Notes under the pieces: model-generated
Database searches by the model: none
What the model saw: only the letters and a program-made list of their open reading frames with translations
What the model was told of the DNA's origin: nothing
In this document: positions 19,982 to 33,576 of the stretch, in pieces
How positions within the stretch are numbered: position 1 is the stretch's first letter
Layout: every line of letters starts with the position of its first letter
Translations under genes and position numbers: made by a program
Assembly: GCA_016756695.1 (NCBI GenBank)
Contig: CP066701.1
Location: forward strand, 1,576,001-1,632,000
Direction of reading: 5' to 3'
Origin: Heyndrickxia sporothermodurans
GTDB taxonomy: Bacteria; Bacillota; Bacilli; Bacillales; Bacillaceae_C
Length of the DNA: 56,000 nt

Positions 19982-22900
19982 TTGACAGGTCAACTTGTTC
20001 AGTATGGACGACACCGCCAACGCAGAAGTTTTGCGCGTATTAGCGAAGTTCTAGAATTACCAAATCTTATTGAAATTCAAACCTCTTCGTATCAATGGTT
20101 TCTTGATGAGGGTTTGAGAGAAATGTTCCAAGACATTTCGCCTATTGAAGATTTCGCTGGAAATCTATCTTTAGAATTTATTGATTATAGTCTCGGCGAA
20201 CCAAAATACTCTGTGGAAGAGTGTAAAGAACGTGATGTTACGTATTCTGCATCTCTTCGTGTAAAAGTTCGTCTTGTAAATAAAGAGACTGGTGAAGTGA
20301 AAGATCAAGATGTATTTATGGGTGATTTCCCATTAATGACAGAAACAGGTACGTTTATCATTAATGGTGCAGAACGAGTTATTGTATCACAGCTTGTTCG
20401 ATCACCGAGTGTGTATTTTAACGGAAAAATGGATAAAAACGGAAAGCAAGGTTTTGGTGCGACTGTTATTCCAAACCGTGGTGCTTGGCTCGAATACGAA
20501 ACAGATGCAAAAGATGTAGTTTATGTACGTATTGATCGTACAAGAAAATTACCTGTAACTGTTCTTTTGCGTGCTCTCGGGTTCGGCTCTGATCAAGAAA
20601 TCATCGATCTATTAGGAGACAACGAGTACATTCGTAATACTCTTGAAAAAGATAATACGGAGAGTACGGAAAAGGCGTTGTTAGAAATCTATGAACGTTT
20701 ACGCCCAGGTGAACCTCCTACAGTAGAAAATGCAAAAAGTTTATTAATATCACGTTTCTTTGATCCAAAACGCTATGATTTAGCAAATGTTGGACGCTAT
20801 AAAATTAATAAAAAGCTACATTTAAAAAATCGTCTTTTCGGTCAGAGATTAGCAGAAACGCTAGCGGATCCTGAAACAGGTGAAATTATCGCAGAAGAGG
20901 GAACTACTCTTGACCGCCGTACATTAGATAAAATCTTACCTAATTTGGAAAATGGAACTGGTTTTAAAGTCTACCCACAAGTTGGTGGTGTGGTAGAAGA
21001 TGATATCGTTCTTCAATCCATAAAAATTTATGCTCCGATTGACGATGGAGAAAAGGTAATAAATGTAATAGGTAATGCTAACGTAGATGCAAGTGTAAAA
21101 AACATTACACCTGCAGATATTATTTCTTCCATTAGTTATTTCTTTAATTTACTACACGGGGTTGGTATTACTGATGATATTGACCATTTAGGAAACCGTC
21201 GACTACGCTCTGTTGGCGAATTGTTGCAAAATCAATTCCGTATCGGATTATCGCGTATGGAAAGAGTTGTTCGTGAAAGAATGTCCATCCAAGACATAAA
21301 CACGATAACACCACAGCAATTAATTAACATTCGCCCAGTCATTGCTGCTATTAAAGAATTCTTTGGTAGCTCGCAGCTTTCACAGTTTATGGACCAAACC
21401 AATCCGCTAGCAGAATTAACGCATAAACGAAGACTTTCTGCATTAGGACCTGGTGGTTTAACTCGTGAACGTGCAGGAATGGAAGTACGTGACGTTCACT
21501 ATTCGCATTATGGTCGTATGTGTCCGATTGAAACGCCAGAGGGTCCAAACATTGGGTTGATTAACTCACTTTCGTCATATGCGAAAGTAAATCCATATGG
21601 ATTTATTGAAACACCTTATCGCCGCGTTGATCCTGAAACTGGTAAGTTAACAGATCAGATTGATTATTTGACTGCGGATGAAGAAGATAATTATGTTGTA
21701 GCACAGGCAAATTCCAGAATTGCTGAAGATGGTTCTTTTGCCGATGAAGAAGTTATTGCTCGTTTTAGAGGTGAAAATACTGCGTTTAAGCGTGACCGCA
21801 TCGACTATATGGATGTATCACCTAAGCAAGTAGTTTCTGCCGCAACTGCATGTATTCCTTTCTTAGAAAATGACGATTCAAACCGTGCATTAATGGGAGC
21901 GAACATGCAACGTCAAGCAGTACCTCTAATGCAGCCGGAAGCTCCAATTGTTGGAACAGGTATGGAACATGTTTCAGCTAAAGACTCCGGAGCAGCGGTA
22001 ATTTGTAAACATGATGGAATTGTTGAGCATGTTGAAGCGCGAGAAATTTGGGTGCGTCAAGTTAAAAACATTGATGGCCAAGAAGTTAAAGGTGATTTAA
22101 ATAAATATCGCCTACAAAAATTTATTCGTTCAAACCAAGGAACATGCTACAATCAACGTCCAATTGTAAGTGTTGGTGATCGTGTTGTAAAAGGTGAAGT
22201 ACTTGGTGATGGGCCTTCCATGGAGAAAGCAGAACTAGCGCTAGGTCGAAATGTACTAGTAGCATTTATGACTTGGGATGGCTATAACTATGAAGATGCC
22301 ATTATCATGAGCGAAAGACTTGTTAAAGATGATGTTTACACATCTATCCATATAGAAGAATATGAATCGGAAGCCCGAGATACAAAACTAGGGCCAGAAG
22401 AAATGACACGTGATATCCCGAATGTTGGGGAAGATGCTCTACGTAACTTAGATGAGCGTGGAATAATCCGTGTTGGTGCAGAAGTAAAAGACGGAGATTT
22501 GCTTGTCGGTAAAGTAACGCCAAAAGGTGTGACAGAACTTACAGCTGAAGAACGTTTATTGCATGCAATCTTTGGTGAAAAAGCGCGTGAAGTCCGTGAT
22601 ACTTCACTACGAGTACCGCATGGCGGTGAAGGAATTGTCTTAGATGTTAAAGTCTTTAACCGTGAAGATGGAGATGAACTTCCGCCGGGGGTTAATCAAC
22701 TCGTACGTGTATACATTGTACAAAAACGTAAAATTCACCAAGGGGATAAAATGGCGGGACGCCACGGTAACAAAGGGGTAATTTCCCGTATTCTCCCTGA
22801 AGAAGATATGCCATTCTTACCTGATGGTACACCGGTAGATATTATGTTAAATCCACTAGGGGTTCCTTCTCGTATGAATATCGGTCAGGTTCTTGAATTA

Positions 22901-23539
22901 CATTTAGGTATGGCAGCAAGGTATCTTGGTATACATGTAGCAACACCAGTTTTTGACGGTGCAACAGAAGAAGATGTTTGGGAAACAATTGAAGAAGCCG
23001 GTATGGCGAACGATGCGAAAACAATCCTCTATGATGGTCGTACAGGGGAACCGTTTGATAATCGTGTATCAGTTGGTATCATGTATATGATTAAATTGGC
23101 ACACATGGTAGACGACAAGCTCCATGCTCGTTCAACAGGACCATACTCACTTGTAACTCAACAGCCGCTCGGTGGTAAAGCACAATTCGGTGGACAACGT
23201 TTTGGTGAGATGGAGGTATGGGCACTTGAAGCATATGGTGCTGCATATACACTACAAGAAATCCTAACAGTTAAGTCTGATGACGTTGTAGGACGTGTGA
23301 AAACTTATGAGGCTATTGTAAAAGGTGAAAATGTTCCTGAACCGGGTGTTCCTGAATCATTTAAAGTATTGATTAAGGAATTACAAAGTTTAGGTATGGA
23401 TGTCAAGATTCTATCTAGCGATGATCAAGAAATTGAAATGCGAGACTTAGAAGATGAAGATGATGTAAATCAAGCTGACACTTTAAACATCGCACCTGAG
23501 TCTAGAGAAGAATCAGAAATTGTTGCCTCGAAGGAATAA
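19982..23539 (+). CDS. rpoB: DNA-directed RNA polymerase subunit beta
   Basis: The 1185-residue beta subunit of RNA polymerase. It starts with TTG behind GAGGGGTGA, and the N-terminus [17 protein letters not shown] is the Bacillus form. The rifampicin-binding cluster near residues 462-505 has the sensitive-type residues, including His481 in [11 protein letters not shown]. The active-site segment [13 protein letters not shown] and the C-terminal clamp region [13 protein letters not shown] are intact. The acidic tail is a little shorter than in B. subtilis. Confidence 0.98.
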   Translation: MTGQLVQYGRHRQRRSFARISEVLELPNLIEIQTSSYQWFLDEGLREMFQDISPIEDFAGNLSLEFIDYSLGEPKYSVEECKERDVTYSASLRVKVRLVNKETGEVKDQDVFMGDFPLMTETGTFIINGAERVIVSQLVRSPSVYFNGKMDKNGKQGFGATVIPNRGAWLEYETDAKDVVYVRIDRTRKLPVTVLLRALGFGSDQEIIDLLGDNEYIRNTLEKDNTESTEKALLEIYERLRPGEPPTVENAKSLLISRFFDPKRYDLANVGRYKINKKLHLKNRLFGQRLAETLADPETGEIIAEEGTTLDRRTLDKILPNLENGTGFKVYPQVGGVVEDDIVLQSIKIYAPIDDGEKVINVIGNANVDASVKNITPADIISSISYFFNLLHGVGITDDIDHLGNRRLRSVGELLQNQFRIGLSRMERVVRERMSIQDINTITPQQLINIRPVIAAIKEFFGSSQLSQFMDQTNPLAELTHKRRLSALGPGGLTRERAGMEVRDVHYSHYGRMCPIETPEGPNIGLINSLSSYAKVNPYGFIETPYRRVDPETGKLTDQIDYLTADEEDNYVVAQANSRIAEDGSFADEEVIARFRGENTAFKRDRIDYMDVSPKQVVSAATACIPFLENDDSNRALMGANMQRQAVPLMQPEAPIVGTGMEHVSAKDSGAAVICKHDGIVEHVEAREIWVRQVKNIDGQEVKGDLNKYRLQKFIRSNQGTCYNQRPIVSVGDRVVKGEVLGDGPSMEKAELALGRNVLVAFMTWDGYNYEDAIIMSERLVKDDVYTSIHIEEYESEARDTKLGPEEMTRDIPNVGEDALRNLDERGIIRVGAEVKDGDLLVGKVTPKGVTELTAEERLLHAIFGEKAREVRDTSLRVPHGGEGIVLDVKVFNREDGDELPPGVNQLVRVYIVQKRKIHQGDKMAGRHGNKGVISRILPEEDMPFLPDGTPVDIMLNPLGVPSRMNIGQVLELHLGMAARYLGIHVATPVFDGATEEDVWETIEEAGMANDAKTILYDGRTGEPFDNRVSVGIMYMIKLAHMVDDKLHARSTGPYSLVTQQPLGGKAQFGGQRFGEMEVWALEAYGAAYTLQEILTVKSDDVVGRVKTYEAIVKGENVPEPGVPESFKVLIKELQSLGMDVKILSSDDQEIEMRDLEDEDDVNQADTLNIAPESREESEIVASKE

Positions 23540-23588
23540 GTCCTTTTAGACAGTTAGAAATATATATTCAATAATGATTAATGTTGCT

Positions 23589-23649
23589 CTAGCGCCAAGC
23601 CCCTTAGGTTTCGTCTCATGGAGGTAGGCCTAAGGCGAAAAGGCGCTAG
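23589..23649 (+). repeat. Palindromic intergenic element between rpoB and rpoC
   Basis: CTAGCGCC (23589-23596) pairs with GGCGCTAG (23642-23649), and inside it CCTTAGG (23602-23608) pairs with CCTAAGG (23629-23635). The GC-rich nested palindrome contrasts with the AT-rich flanks and has no T-run, so it is not a standard terminator. It resembles REP- or MITE-like intergenic repeats known in some Bacillaceae; copy number cannot be tested here. Confidence 0.6.
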
Positions 23650-23696
23650 TTGTATTTCTTCGGGTAAAACTTGTAGACGAAAAGGGAGGTAGACCC

Positions 23697-26600
23697 TTGA
23701 TAGATGTAAATAATTTTGAGTATATGAAAATTGGTCTTGCTTCACCAGATAAAATCCGCTCTTGGTCTTTTGGCGAAGTAAAAAAACCAGAAACAATCAA
23801 TTATAGAACTTTGAAGCCTGAAAAAGACGGTCTATTTTGTGAACGTATATTTGGTCCGCAAAAGGACTGGGAATGTCATTGCGGAAAGTATAAGCGTGTA
23901 CGATATAAAGGTGTAGTATGTGACCGCTGTGGTGTTGAAGTTACTCGTTCGAAAGTCCGTCGTGAACGTATGGGTCATATTGAACTTGCTGCACCAGTTT
24001 CGCATATTTGGTATTTCAAAGGAATCCCAAGTCGTATGGGTCTTGTATTAGATATGTCCCCACGCGCATTAGAAGAAGTCATCTATTTCGCTTCCTATGT
24101 AGTAACTGAAACAGGAGATACACCATTAGAAAAGAAACAACTTCTTTCTGAAAAAGAATATCGTGCATATCGCGAAAAATACGGTAATAAGTTCCAAGCA
24201 TCAATGGGTGCGGAGGCTGTGAAAAAACTACTCCAAGATATTGATGTAAACAAAGAAGTAGATATGTTAAAAGAGGAGCTTAAAACAGCTCAAGGACAAC
24301 GTCGAACAAGAGCGATTAAACGACTAGAAGTTTTAGAAGCATTCCGTCACTCCGGAAACGAACCTGACTGGATGATTTTAGACGTTCTACCTGTTATTCC
24401 ACCTGAATTAAGACCGATGGTTCAATTAGAAGGTGGACGTTTCGCTACTTCCGATTTAAACGATTTATATCGTCGAGTGATTAATCGTAATAATCGCTTA
24501 AAACGACTTTTAGATTTAGGTGCTCCTAGCATTATTGTGCAAAACGAAAAACGTATGCTTCAAGAAGCTGTAGATGCCTTAATTGACAATGGACGTCGTG
24601 GTCGTCCTGTAACAGGACCGGGAAATCGCCCGCTAAAATCTCTTTCACATATGTTAAAAGGAAAGCAAGGACGTTTCCGTCAAAACCTTCTTGGTAAACG
24701 TGTAGATTACTCTGGTCGTTCTGTAATCGTCGTTGGACCAAGTTTGAAAATGTATCAATGTGGTCTTCCAAAAGAAATGGCCCTTGAACTATTCAAGCCT
24801 TTTGTAATGAAAGAGCTTGTTGAAAAAGGTTTGGCTCATAATATTAAAAGTGCAAAACGAAAAATTGAACGTGTTCAACCTGAAGTTTGGGACGTTTTAG
24901 AGGAAGTAATCAAAGAACACCCGGTATTATTGAACCGTGCACCAACTCTGCATAGATTAGGTATTCAAGCGTTTGAACCAACACTTGTTGAGGGTCGCGC
25001 AATTCGCCTGCATCCACTTGTTTGTACTGCATATAATGCAGACTTTGATGGAGACCAAATGGCGGTTCACGTACCTCTTTCTGCTGAAGCACAAGCAGAA
25101 GCACGACTATTAATGCTGGCTGCTCAAAACATTCTTAACCCGAAAGATGGTAAGCCGGTTGTAACACCTTCTCAAGATATGGTATTAGGTAACTACTATC
25201 TAACATTAGAACGTGAAGGTGCGGTTGGAGAAGGTAAAATCTTCAAAGATATAAATGAGGCTTTACTTGCTTATCAAAATGGGTACGTTCATTTGCATAC
25301 GCGTATTGCCGTACTTGCAAGTTCGGTGAATAATCAAACATTTACTGAAGAACAAAAATCGAAACTTCTTATCACAACTGTAGGTAAATTAATTTTCAAT
25401 GAAATATTACCTGAGTCATTCCCTTATATGAATGAACCAACAAAAATGAATTTGGAAGAAAAAACTCCGGAGAAATACTTTGTTGATACAGATGTCGATG
25501 TGAAAGAACATATTAGTAAACAACCAATTATCAAGCCATTTATTAAAAAGTTTCTTGGAAATATCATCGCGGAAGTCTTTAAACGTTTCCAAATAACTGA
25601 AACCTCAAAAATGCTTGACCGCATGAAGGATTTAGGATTTAAATATTCTACCAAAGCCGGAATCACGGTTGGTGTTGCTGATATCGTTGTATTAGGTGAA
25701 AAAGAGCATATTTTAGCAGATGCTCAAAGCAAAGTTGATAATGTTATGAAACAATTCAGACGTGGTCTAATTACTGAAGATGAACGTTATGATCGAGTTA
25801 TTTCTATTTGGAGTGCTGCGAAGGATACTATTCAAGGAAAACTAATGGAATCACTCGATAAACGAAATCCAATCTTCATGATGAGTGACTCCGGTGCCCG
25901 TGGTAACGCATCTAACTTTACACAGTTAGCGGGTATGCGTGGATTGATGGCCAACCCGGCAGGTCGTATCATTGAGTTGCCAATTAAATCAAGTTTCCGT
26001 GAAGGATTAACTGTATTGGAATACTTTATCTCCACTCACGGTGCGCGTAAAGGTCTTGCTGATACAGCATTAAAAACAGCTGACTCTGGTTACTTAACAC
26101 GTCGTCTTGTTGATGTTGCACAGGATGTAATTGTTCGTGAAGATGATTGTGGTACCGATAGGGGATTATTAGTTGGTTCACTAAAAGAAGGTACAGAAAT
26201 AATCGAAACATTAGAAGAACGATTAATTGGTCGCTATGCAAGAAAAGCGATTAAACATCCTGAAACTGGCGAAGTACTTGTTGCTGAAAATGGTTTAATT
26301 ACAGAAGACTTATCGAAAGAAATTGTTAATGCGGGAATTGAAGAAGTATGGATTCGTTCAGCATTTACATGTAATACACGTCACGGTGTTTGTAAAAAAT
26401 GTTATGGACGTAACTTGGCGACTGGTCAGGAAGTTGAAGTAGGTGAAGCGGTTGGTATTATCGCCGCGCAATCGATCGGGGAACCAGGTACACAGTTAAC
26501 GATGCGTACATTCCATACTGGTGGGGTTGCCGGAGACGATATTACACAAGGTCTGCCTCGTATTCAAGAGCTATTTGAAGCGCGTAATCCAAAAGGACAG

Positions 26601-27293
26601 TCGATTATTTCAGAAATTGATGGTGTTGTCGTTTCGATTACTGAAGGAAGAGACCGACAACAAGAAATTTCAGTTCAAGGTGATGTCGAAACGCGGACAT
26701 ACAATGCTCCATATACTTCACGCCTAAAAGTGGCTGTAAATAGTAAAGTAGAACGCGGACAAGAATTAACAGAAGGTTCAATTGATCCGAAAGAATTACT
26801 TAAAGTTCGTGATGTTAATTCTGTTCAAGAGTATCTCCTTAAAGAGGTACAGAAAGTTTATCGTATGCAAGGGGTAGAAATTGGCGATAAGCATATCGAA
26901 GTAATGGTTCGCCAAATGCTTCGTAAAGTAAGAGTAATCAATGCTGGAGATACAGATGTATTACCAGGATCATTACTTGATATCCATCAGTTTACCGATG
27001 CAAACGAAAAGGTTATTTTAGAAGGAAAATTACCAGCTACAGGTCGTCCTGTATTACTTGGTATTACGAAAGCATCGCTTGAAACGGATTCCTTCCTTTC
27101 AGCGGCGTCATTCCAAGAGACAACACGTGTACTAACAGATGCAGCGATTAAAGGAAAACGTGATGAACTACTTGGATTAAAGGAAAATGTTATTATCGGA
27201 AAACTTGTTCCTGCAGGTACTGGTATGCAACGTTACCGTAGAGCAGAACCCGTTGTTCCTTTAGAAGAAGATGAACATGCTATCGTAGAATAA
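23697..27293 (+). CDS. rpoC: DNA-directed RNA polymerase subunit beta'
   Basis: The 1198-residue beta' subunit. The TTG start follows AAAGGGAGGTAG; the N-terminus [21 protein letters not shown] is typical. Visible are the N-terminal zinc-binding [20 protein letters not shown], the catalytic Mg motif [10 protein letters not shown] (Asp449, Asp451, Asp453), the trigger-loop region [17 protein letters not shown], and the second zinc cluster with [14 protein letters not shown]. It is separated from rpoB by 157 bases holding the palindromic repeat. Confidence 0.98.
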   Translation: MIDVNNFEYMKIGLASPDKIRSWSFGEVKKPETINYRTLKPEKDGLFCERIFGPQKDWECHCGKYKRVRYKGVVCDRCGVEVTRSKVRRERMGHIELAAPVSHIWYFKGIPSRMGLVLDMSPRALEEVIYFASYVVTETGDTPLEKKQLLSEKEYRAYREKYGNKFQASMGAEAVKKLLQDIDVNKEVDMLKEELKTAQGQRRTRAIKRLEVLEAFRHSGNEPDWMILDVLPVIPPELRPMVQLEGGRFATSDLNDLYRRVINRNNRLKRLLDLGAPSIIVQNEKRMLQEAVDALIDNGRRGRPVTGPGNRPLKSLSHMLKGKQGRFRQNLLGKRVDYSGRSVIVVGPSLKMYQCGLPKEMALELFKPFVMKELVEKGLAHNIKSAKRKIERVQPEVWDVLEEVIKEHPVLLNRAPTLHRLGIQAFEPTLVEGRAIRLHPLVCTAYNADFDGDQMAVHVPLSAEAQAEARLLMLAAQNILNPKDGKPVVTPSQDMVLGNYYLTLEREGAVGEGKIFKDINEALLAYQNGYVHLHTRIAVLASSVNNQTFTEEQKSKLLITTVGKLIFNEILPESFPYMNEPTKMNLEEKTPEKYFVDTDVDVKEHISKQPIIKPFIKKFLGNIIAEVFKRFQITETSKMLDRMKDLGFKYSTKAGITVGVADIVVLGEKEHILADAQSKVDNVMKQFRRGLITEDERYDRVISIWSAAKDTIQGKLMESLDKRNPIFMMSDSGARGNASNFTQLAGMRGLMANPAGRIIELPIKSSFREGLTVLEYFISTHGARKGLADTALKTADSGYLTRRLVDVAQDVIVREDDCGTDRGLLVGSLKEGTEIIETLEERLIGRYARKAIKHPETGEVLVAENGLITEDLSKEIVNAGIEEVWIRSAFTCNTRHGVCKKCYGRNLATGQEVEVGEAVGIIAAQSIGEPGTQLTMRTFHTGGVAGDDITQGLPRIQELFEARNPKGQSIISEIDGVVVSITEGRDRQQEISVQGDVETRTYNAPYTSRLKVAVNSKVERGQELTEGSIDPKELLKVRDVNSVQEYLLKEVQKVYRMQGVEIGDKHIEVMVRQMLRKVRVINAGDTDVLPGSLLDIHQFTDANEKVILEGKLPATGRPVLLGITKASLETDSFLSAASFQETTRVLTDAAIKGKRDELLGLKENVIIGKLVPAGTGMQRYRRAEPVVPLEEDEHAIVE

Positions 27294-27381
27294 TAAAGGT
27301 AAGTAGGATGGCAAAATTGGAAGAAAGGTATATATTCCTGATATCTTTCAATAGTAGTAGTCCTTTCTATGAACTCAGATT

Positions 27382-27428
27382 GTGCTGCCGGTAGAAATTA
27401 CCGGCGCACGTTTGATTTTTATTTTTTA
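27382..27428 (+). terminator. Intrinsic terminator after rpoC
   Basis: GTGC-GCCGGTA pairs with TACCGGC-GCAC (ending 27409) with one bulged T, loop GAAAT, followed by a T-rich stretch. It ends the rpoBC unit about 90 bases past rpoC. Confidence 0.85.
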
Positions 27429-27434
27429 ACTGTG

Positions 27435-27463
27435 TTGACATTAATATTTGAAAATGATACTAT
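27435..27463 (+). promoter_or_regulatory. Sigma-A promoter of the rplGB-rpsL-rpsG-fusA operon
   Basis: TTGACA (27435-27440), a 17-base spacer and TACTAT (27458-27463) preceded by TGA, an extended -10. It follows immediately after the rpoC terminator. Confidence 0.85.
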
Positions 27464-27511
27464 ATTCAAGGTGCTCCTATCATACACCTGTTGCTTTGGA
27501 GGATATGATAA

Positions 27512-27760
27512 ATGTCTTATGAAAAAGTAAAGCAGGCTAAACAAATTGTTGTAGGAACAAAACAAACAGTAAAAGCTCTTAAAAATAACAACATGGATGA
27601 ACTGCTTGTAGCTGAGGACGCTGATCCTGCAGTTGTTAAAAATGTAATTCAGGTTGCAAACGATATGAACGTACCGATTACGATGGTTGATTCAATGAAG
27701 AAACTCGGAAAGGTATGCGGAATAGAAGTTGGGGCTGCTGCTGTTGCGGTTATTTATTAA
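27512..27760 (+). CDS. rplGB: L7Ae-family ribosomal protein YbxF
   Basis: An 82-residue L7Ae/L30e-fold protein; family members bind RNA kink-turns and B. subtilis YbxF is ribosome-associated. The motif [25 protein letters not shown] and C-terminal [18 protein letters not shown] are characteristic parts of the fold. ATG follows TTGGAGGATATG. It is the first gene of the rpsL-rpsG-fusA operon. Confidence 0.93.
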   Translation: MSYEKVKQAKQIVVGTKQTVKALKNNNMDELLVAEDADPAVVKNVIQVANDMNVPITMVDSMKKLGKVCGIEVGAAAVAVIY

Positions 27761-27860
27761 AACTGTTTTTGCAGAACAAACTGCAGAAACTTTGTTTTTG
27801 CTTTAAAATGAACCACCTGGATGTGTGGGCTTAAACAAAATCGGAAGGGAGGATATATTA

Positions 27861-28280
27861 ATGCCTACTATTAATCAATTAGTACGTAAACCTCGTAAAT
27901 CAAAAATTACAAAGTCTAAGTCTCCAGCACTTAATAAAGGTTATAATAGCTTTAAAAAAGTGAACACAGACATAACTTCACCACAAAAACGTGGTGTATG
28001 TACACGTGTCGGTACAATGACACCGAAAAAACCGAACTCAGCGCTTCGTAAATATGCCCGTGTTCGTTTAACAAACGGTATTGAGGTAACTGCTTATATT
28101 CCTGGTATTGGCCATAACTTACAAGAACACAGCGTTGTATTAATTCGCGGTGGACGTGTAAAAGACTTACCGGGGGTACGTTATCATATCGTACGTGGTG
28201 CGCTAGATACAGCTGGTGTTGACAGCCGTAGACAAGGCCGTTCAAAATACGGTACTAAGCGTCCGAAAGAGAAAAAATAA
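27861..28280 (+). CDS. rpsL: 30S ribosomal protein S12
   Basis: S12 contributes to decoding accuracy. The 139 residues carry the conserved [16 protein letters not shown] segment and the TPKKP loop, where the Lys56-Lys57 pair is the streptomycin-sensitive form. I chose ATG 27861 behind GGAAGGGAGGATAT because homologues begin [10 protein letters not shown]; the in-frame GTG at 27825 lies in the leader. Confidence 0.98.
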   Translation: MPTINQLVRKPRKSKITKSKSPALNKGYNSFKKVNTDITSPQKRGVCTRVGTMTPKKPNSALRKYARVRLTNGIEVTAYIPGIGHNLQEHSVVLIRGGRVKDLPGVRYHIVRGALDTAGVDSRRQGRSKYGTKRPKEKK

Positions 28281-28296
28281 TAACATTTAACTATAA

Positions 28297-28791
<495 letters not shown>

Positions 28792-28844
28792 TCTAACCTT
28801 CAATCAAAAAATACTATTCTCATATTAGGAAGGAGAAAAAACCA

Positions 28845-30923
28845 ATGGCAAGAGAGTTCTCCTTAGAAAATACTCGCAATATCGGTATCATGGCACACAT
28901 CGATGCTGGTAAAACGACAACAACTGAGCGTGTCCTTTATTACACTGGTAAAATTCATAAAATCGGTGAAACACATGAAGGTGCATCTCAAATGGACTGG
29001 ATGGAGCAAGAACAAGAACGTGGTATCACAATTACATCTGCTGCAACAACTGCACAATGGAAAGGTCACCGCGTAAACATTATCGATACACCAGGACACG
29101 TAGACTTCACAGTTGAAGTTGAACGTTCACTTCGTGTACTAGATGGTGCGGTAGCTGTTCTTGATGCCCAATCCGGGGTTGAACCTCAAACAGAAACTGT
29201 TTGGCGCCAAGCAACAACATATGGAGTACCACGTGTTGTATTCGTTAATAAAATGGATAAAATCGGTGCGGATTTCTTATATTCTGTAGGCACTTTACAT
29301 GACCGTTTACAAGCAAACGCTCATGCGATCCAATTACCAATTGGAGCCGAAGATCAATTCGAAGGTATTATTGACCTCGTTGAAATGAAGGCTATTATGT
29401 ATAGTAATGATTTAGGGACTGAGATTGAAGAAACTGAAATCCCTGCTGAATACAAGGATCAAGCTGAAGAATATCGTGAAAAATTAATCGAAGCGGTTGC
29501 TGAACTTGATGAAGAATTGATGGAAAAATACCTTGGCGGTGAAGAAATCACTGTTGAAGAGCTAAAAGCGGCTATTCGTAAAGGTACTGTTAATGTAGAA
29601 TTCTACCCAGTTATCTGTGGATCAGCATTTAAAAACAAAGGTGTTCAATTAATGCTTGATGCGGTTATTGACTATCTTCCATCTCCGTTAGATGTGCCTG
29701 CTATTAAAGGTACTGCACCTGATTCAGATGAAGTAATCGAAAAGCATTCAAGCGATGATGAACCATTTGCGGCGTTAGCATTTAAAGTAATGACTGACCC
29801 TTATGTTGGTAAGTTAACGTTCTTCCGTGTATATTCTGGTACATTAAGCTCTGGTTCTTATGTACAGAACTCTACTAAAGGAAAACGTGAACGTGTTGGT
29901 CGTATTCTTCAAATGCACGCAAATCACCGTGCTGAAATTACTGAAGTTCATGCTGGGGATATCGCAGCTGCTGTTGGTCTTAAAGATACGACAACAGGGG
30001 ACACTCTATGTGATGAAAAAGATCTAGTTATCTTAGAATCAATGGAATTCCCTGAACCAGTTATTCAATTATCTGTAGAGCCGAAATCTAAAGCTGACCA
30101 AGATAAAATGACGACAGCATTACAAAAACTTCAGGAGGAAGATCCTACATTCCGTGCACATACTGACCAAGAAACTGGACAAGTTATCATTGCGGGTATG
30201 GGTGAGCTTCACTTAGACATTCTAGTTGATCGTATGAAACGTGAATTCAAAGTTGAAGCGAATGTTGGTGCACCTCAAGTTGCTTACCGTGAAACTTTCC
30301 GTTCAAGCGCGCAAGTACAAGGTAAGTTTGCTCGTCAATCTGGTGGACGCGGTCAATATGGTGACGTTTGGATCGAATTCTCTCCAAACGAAGAAGGAAA
30401 AGGTTTTGAATTTGAAAACGCAATTGTTGGTGGTGTTGTTCCACGTGAATACATCCCGGCTGTTGAAGCTGGACTAGTAGACGCACTAGAACGCGGTGTA
30501 CTAGCAGGCTATCCATTAGTTGATATCAAAGCAAAACTTTATGATGGTTCTTACCATGATGTTGACTCAAGTGAAATGGCGTTCAAAATTGCTGCATCTC
30601 TAGCACTTAAAAATGCAGCATCAAAATGTAACCCAGTAATCCTTGAACCGACTATGAGAGTTGAAGTTGTAATCCCTGAAGAATACCTAGGTGATATTAT
30701 GGGTCAAATTACAGCTCGTCGTGGCCGTGTTGAAGGTATGGAAGCTCGCGGAAATGCACAAGTAGTTCGCGCGATGGTTCCACTTTCAGAAATGTTTGGT
30801 TATGCAACAGCACTTCGTTCTAGTACACAAGGTCGCGGTGTGTTCACAATGCACTTTGATCATTACGAAGAAGTACCAAAAGCAATTGCTGAAGAAATTA
30901 TCAAAAAAAATAAAGGTGAATAA
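28845..30923 (+). CDS. fusA: Translation elongation factor G
   Basis: EF-G catalyses GTP-dependent translocation. The 692 residues show P-loop [12 protein letters not shown] (about 17-28), switch [15 protein letters not shown], and domains II-V with GMGELHLDI and the RGRVEGME loop. ATG follows AGGAAGGAGAAAA. Codon use is that of a highly expressed gene. The region to tuf holds a 30-base perfect palindrome. Confidence 0.98.
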   Translation: MAREFSLENTRNIGIMAHIDAGKTTTTERVLYYTGKIHKIGETHEGASQMDWMEQEQERGITITSAATTAQWKGHRVNIIDTPGHVDFTVEVERSLRVLDGAVAVLDAQSGVEPQTETVWRQATTYGVPRVVFVNKMDKIGADFLYSVGTLHDRLQANAHAIQLPIGAEDQFEGIIDLVEMKAIMYSNDLGTEIEETEIPAEYKDQAEEYREKLIEAVAELDEELMEKYLGGEEITVEELKAAIRKGTVNVEFYPVICGSAFKNKGVQLMLDAVIDYLPSPLDVPAIKGTAPDSDEVIEKHSSDDEPFAALAFKVMTDPYVGKLTFFRVYSGTLSSGSYVQNSTKGKRERVGRILQMHANHRAEITEVHAGDIAAAVGLKDTTTGDTLCDEKDLVILESMEFPEPVIQLSVEPKSKADQDKMTTALQKLQEEDPTFRAHTDQETGQVIIAGMGELHLDILVDRMKREFKVEANVGAPQVAYRETFRSSAQVQGKFARQSGGRGQYGDVWIEFSPNEEGKGFEFENAIVGGVVPREYIPAVEAGLVDALERGVLAGYPLVDIKAKLYDGSYHDVDSSEMAFKIAASLALKNAASKCNPVILEPTMRVEVVIPEEYLGDIMGQITARRGRVEGMEARGNAQVVRAMVPLSEMFGYATALRSSTQGRGVFTMHFDHYEEVPKAIAEEIIKKNKGE

Positions 30924-30971
30924 TTGATTTCTGATCCTTTATAAAGTATAACTACATTATATGAAATGATT

Positions 30972-31001
30972 GCTTTAAAGATGAGCGCTCATCTTTAAAG
31001 C
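30972..31001 (+). other. Perfect 30-bp palindrome between fusA and tuf
   Basis: GCTTTAAAGATGAGC at 30972-30986 is followed directly by its exact reverse complement at 30987-31001. No T-run follows (next bases are GTCATATATA), so it is not a standard terminator. As RNA it would be a hairpin with about 13 pairs and a GCGC tip, possibly an mRNA-stability or processing element for the abundant tuf mRNA. Confidence 0.7.
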
Positions 31002-31049
31002 GTCATATATATACTTAAATAAAATTAAAAATTGAGGAGGATTTTCCTA

Positions 31050-32237
31050 ATGGCTAAAGCTAAATTCGACCGTTCTAAAACACATGCTAACATTGGTACA
31101 ATCGGACACGTTGACCATGGTAAAACAACTTTAACTGCTGCAATCACTACTGTTCTTGCAAAATCTGGTGGTGCTGAAGCACGTGGATATGATCAAATCG
31201 ATGGTGCTCCAGAAGAACGTGAACGTGGTATTACAATCAATACTTCACACGTAGAATATGAAACTGCTACTCGTCACTATGCACACGTTGACTGCCCAGG
31301 ACATGCTGACTATGTTAAAAACATGATCACTGGTGCTGCACAAATGGATGGCGGTATTTTAGTAGTATCTGCTGCTGATGGTCCAATGCCACAAACTCGT
31401 GAGCATATCCTACTTTCTCGTAACGTAGGTGTACCATACCTAGTTGTATTCTTAAACAAATGTGATATGGTAGATGACGAAGAATTATTAGAATTAGTAG
31501 AAATGGAAGTTCGTGACCTTCTTTCTGAATATGGTTTCCCTGGAGACGATGTTCCAGTAATCAAAGGTTCTGCTCTTAAAGCACTTGAAGGAGACCCAGT
31601 TTGGGAAGAAAAAATCACTGAGTTAATGGCTGCAGTTGACGAATTCATTCCAACTCCAGAACGTGACAATGAAAAACCATTTATGATGCCTGTTGAGGAT
31701 GTATTCTCAATCACAGGTCGTGGTACTGTTGCTACAGGCCGTGTAGAACGTGGCCAAGTTAAAGTTGGTGATGTAGTTGAAATCATCGGTTTAGCTGAAG
31801 AAGCAAAATCTACTACTGTAACAGGTGTTGAAATGTTCCGTAAGCTTCTTGACTATGCAGAAGCTGGAGATAACATCGGTGCACTTCTTCGTGGGATTGC
31901 TCGTGAAGAAATTCAACGTGGTCAAGTTCTTGCTAAACCAGGAACAATTACACCACATACTGAGTTCAAAGCTGAAGTTTACGTTTTATCTAAAGAAGAA
32001 GGTGGACGTCACACTCCATTCTTTTCTAACTATCGCCCACAATTTTATTTCCGTACTACAGATGTAACTGGTATCGTTCATCTTAACGAAGGTACTGAAA
32101 TGGTAATGCCTGGTGATAACACAGAAATGAACGTTGAACTTATCTCTCCAATCGCGATTGAAGAAGGAACTCGTTTCTCAATCCGTGAAGGTGGACGTAC
32201 AGTTGGTTCAGGTGTTGTAACTACAATCATTAAATAA
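31050..32237 (+). CDS. tuf: Translation elongation factor Tu
   Basis: EF-Tu delivers aminoacyl-tRNA to the ribosome. The 395 residues have P-loop GHVDHGKTT (about 18-26), [13 protein letters not shown], and the domain II-III segments typical of the family. I chose ATG 31050 behind GAGGAGGATTTTCC because homologues begin [10 protein letters not shown]; the upstream in-frame TTG/ATG-type extension at 31032 covers the ribosome site. A strong terminator follows. Confidence 0.98.
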   Translation: MAKAKFDRSKTHANIGTIGHVDHGKTTLTAAITTVLAKSGGAEARGYDQIDGAPEERERGITINTSHVEYETATRHYAHVDCPGHADYVKNMITGAAQMDGGILVVSAADGPMPQTREHILLSRNVGVPYLVVFLNKCDMVDDEELLELVEMEVRDLLSEYGFPGDDVPVIKGSALKALEGDPVWEEKITELMAAVDEFIPTPERDNEKPFMMPVEDVFSITGRGTVATGRVERGQVKVGDVVEIIGLAEEAKSTTVTGVEMFRKLLDYAEAGDNIGALLRGIAREEIQRGQVLAKPGTITPHTEFKAEVYVLSKEEGGRHTPFFSNYRPQFYFRTTDVTGIVHLNEGTEMVMPGDNTEMNVELISPIAIEEGTRFSIREGGRTVGSGVVTTIIK

Positions 32238-32255
32238 TAATTTCAAAAGATAGAT

Positions 32256-32286
32256 AAAGCAGGCGGTGACGATCGCCTGCTTTTTT
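32256..32286 (+). terminator. Intrinsic terminator after tuf
   Basis: AAAGCAGGCG (32256-32265) pairs perfectly with CGCCTGCTTT (32274-32283), followed by T to 32286. It separates the str and S10 operons. Confidence 0.93.
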
Positions 32287-32339
32287 CTGTGTTCTAGTGA
32301 ATCGAAACAATCATTATTTTACAACAATTACAGATACAC

Positions 32340-32368
32340 TTGAACAACATGAAATAAGTATGTATAAT
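32340..32368 (+). promoter_or_regulatory. Upstream sigma-A promoter of the S10 operon
   Basis: TTGAAC (32340-32345), a 17-base spacer and consensus TATAAT (32363-32368). First of two tandem promoters in the 333-base tuf-rpsJ gap. Confidence 0.75.
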
Positions 32369-32408
32369 GTAAAAAGTGTTAAAAACCAAACAAATAACTA
32401 TTATAGTA

Positions 32409-32437
32409 TTGCATAGTTTCTATGTTTTATGTATAAT
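32409..32437 (+). promoter_or_regulatory. Downstream sigma-A promoter of the S10 operon
   Basis: TTGCAT (32409-32414), a 17-base spacer and consensus TATAAT (32432-32437), 69 bases after the first promoter. Both should drive the long ribosomal protein operon. Confidence 0.75.
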
Positions 32438-32460
32438 AGAGAATGTTGGTCTTTGACTGC

Positions 32461-32879
<419 letters not shown>

Positions 32880-32917
32880 TAAATAAAATAGTTAATTAAT
32901 ATTAGGAGGTGTGACTC

Positions 32918-33547
32918 ATGACCAAAGGAATCTTAGGAAGAAAAATCGGTATGACGCAAATATTTGCTGAAAATGGTGATCTTATCCCAGTAACTGTTGT
33001 TGAAGCAACTCCAAACGTTGTTCTTCAAAAGAAAACAATTGAAAATGATGGCTACGAAGCGATCCAATTAGGTTTCGAAGACAAACGTGAACAGTTATCA
33101 AACAAACCGGAAAAAGGTCATGTATCAAAAGCAAATACTGCTCCTAAGCGCTTCATTCGCGAATTCGACGCAGTAAACTCTAATGAGTATGAAATTGGTC
33201 AAGAAGTCAAGGTTGATATTTTTGCAGAAGGTGACATCATTGATGTAACTGGAATTTCTAAAGGTAAAGGTTTCCAAGGTGTTATTAAACGCCACGGACA
33301 ATCTCGTGGTCCAATGGCTCACGGTTCCCGTTATCATCGTCGCCCAGGATCAATGGGTCCTGTAGCTCCAAACCGCGTTTTCAAGCAAAAAGCGTTGCCT
33401 GGCCGTATGGGTGGAGAGCAAATTACGATTCAAAACCTAGAAGTTGTTAAAGTAGGTGCAGAACGTAATCTTATCCTTATTAAGGGTAATGTTCCTGGTC
33501 CTAAAAAAGCATTGCTTAAAATCAAATCTGCGATTAAAGCAAAGTAA
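32918..33547 (+). CDS. rplC: 50S ribosomal protein L3
   Basis: L3 reaches into the peptidyl-transferase centre and starts 50S assembly. The 209 residues include [13 protein letters not shown] at the N-terminus and the loop [13 protein letters not shown], typical of the extended arm. Preceded by TTAGGAGGTGTGACTC, 38 bases after rpsJ. Confidence 0.98.
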   Translation: MTKGILGRKIGMTQIFAENGDLIPVTVVEATPNVVLQKKTIENDGYEAIQLGFEDKREQLSNKPEKGHVSKANTAPKRFIREFDAVNSNEYEIGQEVKVDIFAEGDIIDVTGISKGKGFQGVIKRHGQSRGPMAHGSRYHRRPGSMGPVAPNRVFKQKALPGRMGGEQITIQNLEVVKVGAERNLILIKGNVPGPKKALLKIKSAIKAK

Positions 33548-33576
33548 TTTAATTAGAAAGAAAGGAGGAAACAGGA

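Noticed and set aside
31310-31786. Long minus-strand open frame inside tuf
   Set aside because: Antisense shadow of a highly expressed, codon-biased gene.
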